From Pseudomonadota bacterium (GTDB lineage Bacteria > Pseudomonadota > Gammaproteobacteria > Burkholderiales > Burkholderiaceae_E), in assembly GCA_029779435.1 (NCBI GenBank), contig JAKPAM010000209.1:1-32336 (forward strand): 32,336 nucleotides of DNA. Direction: 5' to 3'. Positions 32,280 through 32,336 of this stretch are shown here, piece after piece. Position numbers and translations under genes: made by a program. The number at the start of each line of letters is the position of its first letter. Position 1 is the stretch's first letter. A model generated the notes under the pieces. It made no database searches. It worked only from the letters and a program-made list of their open reading frames with translations, and was not told the DNA's origin.

Positions 32280-32336
32280 GCCGCTGGCCCGCATCCGCTC
32301 CGCGGCCACGCCGTGGCCGGTCGTCGACCCGCCGTT

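Overview
This 32.3 kb window is very GC-rich, densely packed bacterial chromosome. The gene order cysS-alkA-accA-tilS-lysC next to a TPR gene, ppiA and lpxH, then cysE, trmJ and suhB, is the order I know from Burkholderiales (Betaproteobacteria). Species cannot be fixed from the sequence. GC and codon remarks are impressions from reading, not computed values.

Left part (1-7712). A truncated MscS-type channel gene runs off the left edge. A possible 41-codon membrane-peptide gene follows. Next is a PepSY protein-response regulator-histidine kinase operon preceded by an 11-bp-period tandem GCGTTCAG box just upstream of a -10 element. A TetR-family repressor gene is divergent from a family-1 glycosyltransferase gene, with palindromic operators between them. 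Downstream of the glycosyltransferase is a Baeyer-Villiger-type flavin monooxygenase.

Accessory zone (about 7736-17771, ending at tRNA-Ser). It mixes intact genes (MaoC-like hydratase, VapBC, crotonase, Ohr peroxidase, a short-chain dehydrogenase lacking its catalytic Tyr, a 1118-residue TIR-TM-WD40 protein, a second PIN/Phd toxin-antitoxin pair) with debris: an IS3-type transposase relic, two relics of the MaoC 3' end, a frameshifted relic of the monooxygenase, a YdeI/OmpD-like C-terminal relic, a diverged repeat shared by two places, and a second copy of the tRNA-Ser 3' end. This looks like a plasticity zone abutting a tRNA attachment site. The TIR-TM-WD40 gene is the best candidate for an uncharacterised defence system.

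Core right part (17902-32336). On the minus strand, cysS, alkA, accA and tilS overlap one another, and lysC follows 35 bp later. On the plus strand are a secreted TPR protein, periplasmic ppiA and lpxH. cysE is convergent with lpxH. A PrpF-family isomerase gene with an in-frame 30-bp tandem repeat overlaps trmJ by one base. suhB diverges from trmJ and is followed by an AidB-type acyl-CoA dehydrogenase. The core genes cover lipid synthesis (accA, lpxH), amino-acid synthesis (lysC, cysE), tRNA charging and modification (cysS, tilS, trmJ, tRNA-Ser) and protein folding (ppiA).
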